Shown: in pieces, positions 1 through 5,147 of the stretch
How positions within the stretch are numbered: position 1 is the stretch's first letter
Layout: the number at the start of each line of letters is the position of its first letter
Assembly (NCBI GenBank): GCA_018700655.1
Contig: JABIUG010000383.1
Span: 1-5,147, forward strand
Source of the DNA: Rhodospirillaceae bacterium
GTDB taxonomy: Bacteria > Pseudomonadota > Alphaproteobacteria > SP197
Reading direction: 5' to 3'
Length of the DNA: 5,147 bases
Translations under genes and position numbers: made by a program
Notes under the pieces: generated by a model
Told to the model about the DNA's origin: nothing
The model's database searches: none
The model's input: the letters and a program-made list of their open reading frames with translations, nothing else

Positions 1-37
1 CGTGCAACCGCCAATGTTGAAACAAGCCGCAATCGCC

Positions 38-751
38 ATGCCCCTTCAAACCAACCGCCGATCCCTGCTTCTGTGTGCTGGTGCCGCAGCGCTGATGCCT
101 GTGGCGACCCGTGCTGGTGCACAAGCGTCCCTTGTCACAACGGGCACGCGACGGCAGGGCTATGACGTGACCTGGACCGGCATTCCGGTTGGTCGCCACG
201 CCATTTCGGTTTCTGACGATGGCGGCCCCGGCAACTTCACCGTCACCAATCAGGTCGACATGATGGTCGATCTTGTCCTGTTCGACGTCATGCGCTTTGA
301 GCACACGAGCAGCGAAACCTGGCGTGAAGGAAAAATGGTCGCGTTCTCCAGCACCACACTCGACGACGGCGATCTGTTCGAGGTGACCGGTAGAGCAACG
401 AGCGACGGACTGGTTTTCACCACCACCGAACGTGACACCAACAATTCCGATGCCACGATCAAGGAAACCGAGGCATTCGCACCCCATGACATCATGACCA
501 GCAACGACATATGGGTTGCTCCCGAGCCCGGCACACACCCGCTTCTGAACGCCAAAAAGGGCGAGATCGTCACGGTGACGGTCCAGCAGCCAGCCAACAC
601 AACGCTCAGCTATCAGGGTATGTCGCATGAGGCCCAGCGCTACCGAGTCACAAGCCCGGTTGCGGTTGGTGATCTGCTCTATCTGGGCGACCTGTTTGTC
701 GAAGGTTCCTTCGAGAAGCGCGGCTACACGGTCGACTATCAACTGGTGTGA
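38..751 (+). CDS. Tat-exported DUF6134-like protein
   Basis: Function unknown. From the ATG at 38 the product is 237 residues. It opens with a clear twin-arginine signal: NRRSLLL (Arg7-Arg8), a hydrophobic Ala/Leu stretch to about residue 23, and a likely cleavage after AGAQA (about residue 30), so the protein is probably exported folded to the periplasm. The Cys in LLLC does not fit a lipobox because Leu precedes it. The mature part looks like an all-beta protein and carries marks I associate with the DUF6134 family: YDVTWTGIPVGRH (42-54), an E-H-x4-E-W-like segment (EHTSSETW, 88-95), STTLDDGD (105-112), DIWV (157-160) and a C-terminal GDLLYLGD...GYTVDYQL pattern. The family match is from memory, not a search. 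The start is uncertain: ATG at 14 and GTG at 2 are in frame, no clear ribosome binding site is visible, and the true start could lie before the window. The 3' end overlaps the convergent MFS gene by 13 bp. Confidence 0.72.
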   Translation: MPLQTNRRSLLLCAGAAALMPVATRAGAQASLVTTGTRRQGYDVTWTGIPVGRHAISVSDDGGPGNFTVTNQVDMMVDLVLFDVMRFEHTSSETWREGKMVAFSSTTLDDGDLFEVTGRATSDGLVFTTTERDTNNSDATIKETEAFAPHDIMTSNDIWVAPEPGTHPLLNAKKGEIVTVTVQQPANTTLSYQGMSHEAQRYRVTSPVAVGDLLYLGDLFVEGSFEKRGYTVDYQLV

Positions 752-1932
752 CGGCGACGGCACCAAGCGATCAAGGGCAGCGGCAGCAGGACGAGATGGA
801 AAAGCAGGATGGCCACGAAAAGCCCGTGAGGGTCCCAGCCATCGATCGCAACACCTGACAAGGCCGGGCCCATGATTGAGCCTGTGCCGAACATCAGCCC
901 GAACACGGCAGTTGCCGACGGCAGATCAGCACCACGGAAGCGGTCGCCGACTAGGATCATCGCGATGCCGTAATGGGCCGAACGCATGCCACCGAACAAC
1001 ATCAGATAGGCAGCGAGCATGACCGGACCCATCTCGGTTATCCACGGTAGGCCCAGAGTGGCCAGCGCTCCGGCACCGACAAACACTGCCAGCAGAAGCG
1101 TGCGATCCATCCGCGCGGCAAGATAGGCAACCAGCAGCGGCATGAAAACGCCGCCCCAGCCCATCCATCCCAGCATGCGTGCAGCATCGGCGGCGCCCAT
1201 GCCCATGCGCAGGCCATAAACCGCCAGCAGCGCTATGAACGAACTGCCGATCGCGCCGAACATCAGGTTCGAAAACATCGGCACCGGCGCGAGGCGAAGG
1301 TACTGGTGAAGCCGTACCGAGGGCCGCCCCTCTGAAACGATCCTGACCTTCAGGCCCACGATCAGCGGCAGCACGATGATCCCGACAATCACACCAACGG
1401 CGGCAAACGGCAGCAGCCCCTCCGAACCGAGCTCACCCAGCAGGAAAGGCCCGGAGGCATAACCCATCGCCACCACGCTCATGAAAATGCTGACCGTCCG
1501 GCCACGGCCGCGGTCGTCGCTGGAGTGGTTGACCCAGGTTTCGCCGGTCGTCCACATCGTCGACTGGGCCGCACCGAAGGCGAAGCGCAACGGGAACCAG
1601 AACCAGACATCAACCCACTGGGAAAGGGCCGCGATGCTGAACAAGGCCAGCGCAGCACCGGCCATCATCAACCGCGCAGGGCCAAATCGACGGATCAGCC
1701 AGGGCAACAACGGGATCGCGACAAAAACACCGGCCATCTGCATCGCGCCGCTCAGCCCGATCAGAGAACCGTTGACGCCATGATCTTCAAGCACGACCGA
1801 CAGCAACTGACCGGAATAGCCGTGGAGCATCGCGATGCCCGCCATGCTGATGATGACGGCACAGAGATTGGCCAGGTTTCGCTGACGGGTCAGGGCACCG
1901 GGGCCTGCTGGATCGGGAGTTTGCGGGTCCAT
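739..1932 (-). CDS. MFS transporter, YcaD-like
   Basis: Inner-membrane secondary transporter of the major facilitator superfamily, substrate unknown. From the ATG at 1932 the product is 397 residues, a normal MFS length, with 12 predicted hydrophobic helices in two sets of six separated by a polar loop (VRIVSEGRPSVRLHQ, about residues 196-210). The signature ETWVNHSSDDRGRGR (131-145), just after helix 4, matches the E-[ST]-W-[LIV]-N...RGR motif of YcaD-like MFS proteins. The usual motif A between helices 2 and 3 is degenerate (LIRRFGPAR, without the Asp). I chose the ATG at 1932 because it is preceded by a purine-rich CAGGCGG and places a short polar tail before helix 1. The frame stays open to a TTG at 1986, with a GTG at 1956, but the extra residues are polar and unlike a membrane protein start. 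It is transcribed divergently from the GNAT gene and converges on the DUF6134-like gene. No neighbour indicates the substrate. Confidence 0.88.
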   Translation of the reverse strand: MDPQTPDPAGPGALTRQRNLANLCAVIISMAGIAMLHGYSGQLLSVVLEDHGVNGSLIGLSGAMQMAGVFVAIPLLPWLIRRFGPARLMMAGAALALFSIAALSQWVDVWFWFPLRFAFGAAQSTMWTTGETWVNHSSDDRGRGRTVSIFMSVVAMGYASGPFLLGELGSEGLLPFAAVGVIVGIIVLPLIVGLKVRIVSEGRPSVRLHQYLRLAPVPMFSNLMFGAIGSSFIALLAVYGLRMGMGAADAARMLGWMGWGGVFMPLLVAYLAARMDRTLLLAVFVGAGALATLGLPWITEMGPVMLAAYLMLFGGMRSAHYGIAMILVGDRFRGADLPSATAVFGLMFGTGSIMGPALSGVAIDGWDPHGLFVAILLFHLVLLPLPLIAWCRRRHTS

Positions 1933-2086
1933 CGCCGCCTGCGGTCTGTACCGCACAGGGTTAGCCTGCTTGCCGAAGCTCCGCAATCAGGCTTCGCACG
2001 TGCGCATCATGACTGGTGAACCAATGCTGGTACGACACTATCTGGCAGGAGTCGCCTTCGCCCCTCCTCCGACAGGTGAAATTGAC
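1933..2086. promoter_or_regulatory. Divergent intergenic region
   Basis: This 154-bp gap separates the start of the YcaD-like MFS gene (leftward) from the start of the GNAT gene (rightward), so promoters for both genes should lie here unless a start codon is misplaced. I see no convincing -35/-10 pair on either strand. The clearest element is a perfect 10-bp palindrome, CGCACGTGCG, at 1995-2004, which could be an operator but may be chance in GC-rich DNA. The right end carries the GNAT ribosome binding site. Confidence 0.4.
2074..2079 (+). promoter_or_regulatory. Ribosome binding site of GNAT gene
   Basis: AGGTGA lies 7 bases before the ATG at 2087. It is the best Shine-Dalgarno match in the window, and it decides the GNAT start in favour of 2087 over upstream in-frame ATGs at 1970, 2009 and 2024, which would add 39 or fewer residues that do not resemble a GNAT N-terminus. 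Confidence 0.65.
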
Positions 2087-2404
2087 ATGGCAATCCGGTC
2101 TGCGTCCAACGACGACCTCATCGCGATCGAAGACTGCGCGCGTGAAGCCTATACGGTTTACGTTCCGCGGATCGGCAAGGTTCCCGCGCCGATGGTGGCC
2201 GATTTCGAGAGTCAGATCGAAAGGGGTCAGATCCACATCAGCACAGACATGAGGGGCGCGCTGACAGGTTACATCGTGTTCTATCCCCGCGATGGCCACA
2301 TGCATCTCGAGAACGTCGCCGTGGACCCGACCCATCATGGCAAGGGGATCGGCCGGGGATCACAGGACGGTTTCGACAGGGTCCTTTACCGCAAGGCGGT
2401 CTGA
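2087..2404 (+). pseudogene. GNAT N-acetyltransferase with internal in-frame deletion
   Basis: The product is 105 residues and begins as a typical GNAT acetyltransferase, an enzyme that moves an acetyl group from acetyl-CoA to an amine. The N-terminal part (MAIRSASNDDL, then YVPRIGKVPAPM at 25-36), the beta strand HLENVAVDP (73-81) and the start of the acetyl-CoA loop HGKGIGR (84-90, with His where Gln or Arg is usual) are all as expected. Right after Arg90 the protein jumps to GSQDGFDRVLYRKAV, which looks like the C-terminal strand (G-[FY]-x-R-V-x-x-x-K) of the same family. The helix after the pyrophosphate loop, the strand with LYTN-like residues, and the M-x-E-N-x-x-x-Y-x-x-x-G-[FYW] motif are missing, about 45 residues against a usual length near 150. 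Frame is kept on both sides. It is probably a non-functional remnant, though an expressed short protein cannot be excluded. The start is supported by AGGTGA seven bases upstream. Calling it a pseudogene is inference; the open frame is intact. Confidence 0.62.
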
Positions 2405-2437
2405 GCGCGCAGCAATCGATCGAGGTTTGTATTCCCG

Positions 2438-2479
2438 AGACAGCACGGGCTTGTCGTGACACTGTCTGCACCGATTTTT
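2438..2479 (+). terminator. Possible hairpin terminator after GNAT gene
   Basis: AGACAG (2438-2443) pairs perfectly with CTGTCT (2462-2467), and inside it CACG (2444-2447) pairs with CGTG (2455-2458), leaving a 7-base loop and a 3-base bulge. A run of five T follows at 2475-2479. The T run begins 7 bases after the stem, farther than in a classic intrinsic terminator, so this is a weak candidate. It lies in the 103-bp gap between the GNAT gene and the next MFS gene. Confidence 0.3.
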
Positions 2480-2507
2480 CCCGGCAACCGGCTATCAGGC
2501 TCGCTCC

Positions 2508-3737
2508 GTGTCGCAATCCTCGTCCCGTTCTCCTTCGCCATGGCTGATTGTCGCCTTGGGTTTCCTGGTGCTGGCCGTCGCCTTTGCTGGGCGCGCGACG
2601 TTGAGTCTGGTGATGCCGGATCTGGAAGCCGAGATGGGCTGGACGCGGACCTTCCTTTCCAGCATCGCGGCAGCTTCCCTGGTCATGATGGCCGGGCTGG
2701 CGCCTTTTGCCGGACGTTTCGTCGACCGTCACGGTGCACGGTTGGTCCTGGTGACAGGCATGATCATCCTGGGTCTGGGCTGCTTTGCTGTAGCGCTCAG
2801 CCACGGCGTGGTCCTGTTCATTCTCGCCTTTGCAGGGCTCTTTGCCCTGGGCCAGGGGCTGGCGTCGATGAGCGTGGTCAGCACCGCCATTGCCCAGGCC
2901 AGGCACGAAAAGGTCGGTTTCGCGACCGGAATTGCGACCTCGGGCGCGACGGCGGGCCAGATTCTCATTTTGCCGCTGATCGCAACCATTGCCATCTATG
3001 CCGACTGGCGCTGGTGTTTCGCGGCAACCAGCCTTTTGTGTTTTCTGCTGGTGCCGTTCCTGTGGCGCTTCATGCCGGGCAGGCCAGCCGACACCGGCCA
3101 GGGCGATGCTTCGGCTGTGGGGCAAAAAACCCTGCGCCGTGACCTCCTCCACATCCTGAAGTCACCCACGTTCCATCTGCTGTTCTGGAGTTTCTTCATC
3201 TGCGGCTACACGACATCGGGCGTGATCGAGACCCACTTCCTGCCCTTTGCCTCTTTCTGCGGCTTTGGCCGGGTGCCCAGCGCTGCGGCCTTCGGCGCGC
3301 TTTCGGTCGCCAATCTGGGCGGCATGATTTTAGTTGGCTGGCTGACCGACCGCATGAACCGCCCGCTGCTGCTGGGCCTGATCTATCTGATCCGCGGGCT
3401 TTCCTTCGTGCTGCTGCTCAACATCGGCGCCGACTACGCGACCCTCGTCCTGTTTGCCGTGATTTTCGGCACTGTCGACTTCTCGACCGTCCCGGTCACC
3501 GCAAGCCTGGTGAAAAGCCATCTGGGCCTCCACGTCATGGGGCTATCCATGGGCCTGATCTCGGCAGGCCATGCCATCGGCGCAGCGATCGGCGCCTTCC
3601 TGGGCGGCTACCTGTTTGACCTCTACAGCGCCTATTACTGGGTGTGGCTCTCGTCCATGGCTCTTGCCGTGCTGGCCGGCCTGATGGTTTTCCTGATCCG
3701 CCAGAAGCCGCCGACCGTTGTCGCGATGCCCGCCTGA
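2508..3737 (+). CDS. MFS transporter, MCT-like
   Basis: Inner-membrane transporter of the major facilitator superfamily, 409 residues and full length, with about 12 hydrophobic helices and a polar central loop (about 190-215). Motif A is well kept in both halves: GRFVDRHGAR (69-78) between helices 2 and 3, and GWLTDRMNR (277-285) between helices 8 and 9. The segment CGYTTSGVIETHFLPFA (232-248) in helix 7 and the arrangement of the last helices resemble bacterial relatives of monocarboxylate and oxalate/formate transporters, so an organic anion is a possible substrate, but this is inference. The start is a GTG at 2508; the frame is open only back to 2460 and has no other ATG, GTG or TTG before it. 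The ribosome binding site is weak (CAGG, about 8 bases upstream). It follows the GNAT gene by 103 bp and precedes the DUF4269 gene by 53 bp. It is a different subfamily from the other MFS gene here, so the two are not a recent duplication. Confidence 0.9.
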   Translation: MSQSSSRSPSPWLIVALGFLVLAVAFAGRATLSLVMPDLEAEMGWTRTFLSSIAAASLVMMAGLAPFAGRFVDRHGARLVLVTGMIILGLGCFAVALSHGVVLFILAFAGLFALGQGLASMSVVSTAIAQARHEKVGFATGIATSGATAGQILILPLIATIAIYADWRWCFAATSLLCFLLVPFLWRFMPGRPADTGQGDASAVGQKTLRRDLLHILKSPTFHLLFWSFFICGYTTSGVIETHFLPFASFCGFGRVPSAAAFGALSVANLGGMILVGWLTDRMNRPLLLGLIYLIRGLSFVLLLNIGADYATLVLFAVIFGTVDFSTVPVTASLVKSHLGLHVMGLSMGLISAGHAIGAAIGAFLGGYLFDLYSAYYWVWLSSMALAVLAGLMVFLIRQKPPTVVAMPA

Positions 3738-3790
3738 GGCCGGCGCGGAATCGTGAGTTCCACGAACCAACATGCAGTCTGGACCACTCC

Positions 3791-4309
3791 ATGAGGCCGC
3801 ATTTTCAGAACGTGCTGGATTCGCTCGGCGTGATACACAATCTCGCCTGCTTCGAACCGATGGTGATCGGAACGCCGCCGCTGGAGATCGACGTCGCCAC
3901 AAGTGACATTGACGTGGCCTGCACGGCGCAGAATCTCGAAACATTCAGGGCGAAGGTCACGGCCCTTTGCGGCCATCATGACAGTTATCTGATCGGGCCT
4001 GCACGCCATGTGAGCAGCCCAGCCCTGCGGGCACAGTTCCACAAGAGCGGTTGGGAGGTGGAATTGTTCTGCCAGTCCCTGCCGATCACCGAACAGAATG
4101 GCGTCCGGCATTTCAGCATTGAACAACGCTTGTTGGGTCTGGAGCCGACCATGAGCCCGGAAATCCGTCGTCTCAAGAATTCCGGGTTGAAGACAGAACC
4201 CGCATTCGCGCAGGTGCTCGGACTTGAGGGCGATCCCTATGATGCATTGCTCGCGTTGGAAAATTTTTCCGACGCCCAGATCGTGGCACTGCTCGTCAGC
4301 GAAACCTGA
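3791..4309 (+). CDS. DUF4269 domain protein, nucleotidyltransferase-like
   Basis: The product is 172 residues, soluble, with no signal peptide. It matches what I recall of DUF4269 along its whole length: IGTPPLEID...SDIDVAC (26-44), a middle segment, WEVELFCQSLPITEQNGVRH (88-107), and LKNSGLKTEPAFA followed by GDPYDALL (128-154). The function of the family is not established to my knowledge. The N-terminal part, GT then 10 residues then D39-I-D41, followed later by E89-V-E91 on a hydrophobic strand, resembles the active-site pattern of pol-beta-type nucleotidyltransferases (G[GS]-x9-13-D-x-D, plus a third acidic residue). That role is inference. The ATG at 3791 is the natural start: the frame continues upstream, but only as a shadow of the MFS coding sequence. 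The ribosome binding site is weak (GGA at 3781-3783). It may be co-transcribed with the MFS gene 53 bp upstream. Its stop lies 18 bp from the convergent M24 stop. Confidence 0.82.
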   Translation: MRPHFQNVLDSLGVIHNLACFEPMVIGTPPLEIDVATSDIDVACTAQNLETFRAKVTALCGHHDSYLIGPARHVSSPALRAQFHKSGWEVELFCQSLPITEQNGVRHFSIEQRLLGLEPTMSPEIRRLKNSGLKTEPAFAQVLGLEGDPYDALLALENFSDAQIVALLVSET

Positions 4310-4327
4310 CATCGCATCGGCAGCAGC

Positions 4328-5147
4328 CTACCCCACCGCAATCAGTTCAAGCGGGGTTTTCGACAAGATGCGGGTTTGGTCCTTCTCATAGACCAGGGTA
4401 TCGATCAGGTGGGTGTTGAAGAGGCTTTCGAAGTTGGTGACCATGTTTTCCTCGAACACGCGGTCGAGGTATTTATCGTCGCCGAGATGGAAGTAGAAGT
4501 CGCCGACCCAGTCGGGCGGCAACGACCAGCCCAACTCGTAGCCCACGCCCCAGCCTGCCGTTTCGGTCCAGATACCGACCTCTTCGTAATAGGCGCGCAG
4601 CAAGCGGATGACTTCGGCAACCGTCATGCCGGCCTTCACCTCTGAAGTGATGACCTCGAAGCTGCCGGCCGATTTCTTGTATTGTTCGACCAGGCTTTGC
4701 GGCGGGTTGTCGCCGACGAAATACCCTCGCAGCGCATTGGCGTGATAGCGGTTGTAGACACCGCACAGGTCGGCGCAGAGCATTTCACCGGCCTGGATCA
4801 CCTTGCGTGAGGCCATGGTGTGGCCGTTCGACATCGGGATCTCGCCATCCATGGGTGAGGCGTTAAAGATCGGGATCAGCGCGGAGAACTCGCCGCCGGC
4901 CTCCATCATCGCGCCCATCACCTTGCCGAAGAGATCAAGTTCGGTGATCCCGGGCCTGAGATGCTCCATGATCGCCTTGTGGCCGATATCGCAGCACGCC
5001 ATGGCCTGTTCGGTATAGGCGATCTCCTGGGGTGACTTCTGCCGTCGGGCGGAGCGCACCATCTCGCTCATGTCGACGGGGCGGCAACCGTGCATCAGGA
5101 AGGCACCTTCGAACATGGTGCTGACGGCGCGGTTGGGCACATAACTC
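4328..5147 (-). CDS. M24-family (creatinase/aminopeptidase P fold) enzyme, partial
   Basis: C-terminal catalytic part of an M24 'pita-bread' protein. The reading frame runs off the right edge (the codons before the GTG at 5140 are also open), so the N-terminal creatinase_N domain and the start are missing. Numbering from that GTG, the typical landmarks are R-x-x-KSPQEI (33-40), LRPGITELDL (61-70), H107 in NGHTMASRKV, the first metal-ligand Asp (D124 in ADLCG), E238 in NFE and E252 near the end. Three canonical active-site positions are changed: the second metal Asp is N135 (RYHANALR), and the GHGIGxxxHE motif reads GWGVGYELGW, losing both His (W197, G204). The family includes aminopeptidase P, prolidase, methionine aminopeptidase, creatinase, ectoine hydrolase DoeA and the DMSP lyase DddP. 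The PPDWVG segment (208-213) recalls the PPDWGE of DoeA-type proteins. A metal-free C-N hydrolase of creatinase type is therefore more likely than a peptidase, but the substrate is unknown. It converges on the DUF4269 gene. Confidence 0.87.
   Translation of the reverse strand, partial: SYVPNRAVSTMFEGAFLMHGCRPVDMSEMVRSARRQKSPQEIAYTEQAMACCDIGHKAIMEHLRPGITELDLFGKVMGAMMEAGGEFSALIPIFNASPMDGEIPMSNGHTMASRKVIQAGEMLCADLCGVYNRYHANALRGYFVGDNPPQSLVEQYKKSAGSFEVITSEVKAGMTVAEVIRLLRAYYEEVGIWTETAGWGVGYELGWSLPPDWVGDFYFHLGDDKYLDRVFEENMVTNFESLFNTHLIDTLVYEKDQTRILSKTPLELIAVG

Noticed and set aside
1933..1986. N-terminal extension of the YcaD-like MFS protein to the TTG at 1986
   Set aside because: It needs a rare start codon, has no clear ribosome binding site, and adds 18 polar residues; the ATG at 1932 is better placed.
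1525..2019. A 164-codon plus-strand open frame inside the YcaD-like MFS gene
   Set aside because: Its product is Arg/Gln/His/Asp-rich shadow sequence with no recognisable motif, opposite well-supported transmembrane helices.
1970..2086. N-terminal extension of the GNAT protein to the ATG at 1970
   Set aside because: The ATG at 2087 has a strong AGGTGA seven bases upstream and begins the expected GNAT first strand (MAIRSA); the added residues are unlike the family.
2082..2087. TTGACA, a perfect -35-like hexamer
   Set aside because: It overlaps the GNAT start codon, so it cannot drive that gene, and no matching -10 box is seen at the right distance downstream.
2238..3152. A 304-codon open frame on the minus strand
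   Set aside because: It lies opposite the GNAT end and the first half of the MCT-like MFS gene. Its product is rich in Arg, Gln, His and Gly with no recognisable domain or hydrophobic core, as expected for the antisense of a GC-rich membrane protein gene.
739..3737. Two MFS genes close together as a duplicated pair or two-component transporter
   Set aside because: They belong to different subfamilies (YcaD-like ETWVNH signature versus canonical motif A with MCT-like features), lie on opposite strands and are each full length.
3745..3765. GGAA...TTCC and CGTG...CACG small inverted repeats between the MFS and DUF4269 genes
   Set aside because: The arms are only 4 bp, are mutually exclusive and have no T run, so they are not a convincing terminator or operator.
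3635..4312. A 225-codon minus-strand open frame opposite the DUF4269 gene
   Set aside because: The plus-strand frame has clear family motifs over its full length; the antisense product has none and would also overlap the MFS gene end.

Overview
The window is GC-rich bacterial DNA, densely packed with ordinary protein-coding genes. Its families are a twin-arginine-exported DUF6134-like protein, two major facilitator superfamily (MFS) transporters, a GNAT acetyltransferase, a DUF4269 protein and an M24-fold enzyme. GC-rich third positions and close relatives of these families suggest an alphaproteobacterium, possibly a free-living Rhodospirillales-type organism, but this is a weak inference because no rRNA or other marker gene is present. 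I see no tRNA, rRNA, CRISPR array, insertion sequence or prophage gene.

Layout, left to right: (1) 38-751 (+), an exported DUF6134-like protein with a Tat signal, whose start lies near the window edge. (2) 739-1932 (-), a 12-helix MFS permease of the YcaD-like kind, overlapping gene 1 tail to tail by 13 bp. (3) 1933-2086, a divergent intergenic region that must hold the start signals for genes on both sides. (4) 2087-2404 (+), a GNAT acetyltransferase that appears to have lost about 45 residues in frame from the middle of its catalytic domain. (5) 2508-3737 (+), a second MFS permease of a different, monocarboxylate-transporter-like subfamily. (6) 3791-4309 (+), a DUF4269 protein carrying a nucleotidyltransferase-like Gx-SDxD signature. 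(7) 4328-5147 (-), the C-terminal part of an M24 'pita-bread' enzyme that has lost several canonical metal ligands, so it is probably a creatinase-type hydrolase rather than a metallopeptidase.

The genes do not form an obvious pathway. Strand changes and gaps suggest at least four transcription units: gene 1; the YcaD-like MFS; the GNAT-MFS-DUF4269 run, which may or may not be one transcript; and the M24 gene. I found no convincing new multi-gene system. The most interesting points are inside single proteins: the deletion in the GNAT gene, the altered active site of the M24 protein, and the nucleotidyltransferase-like motif of the DUF4269 protein.
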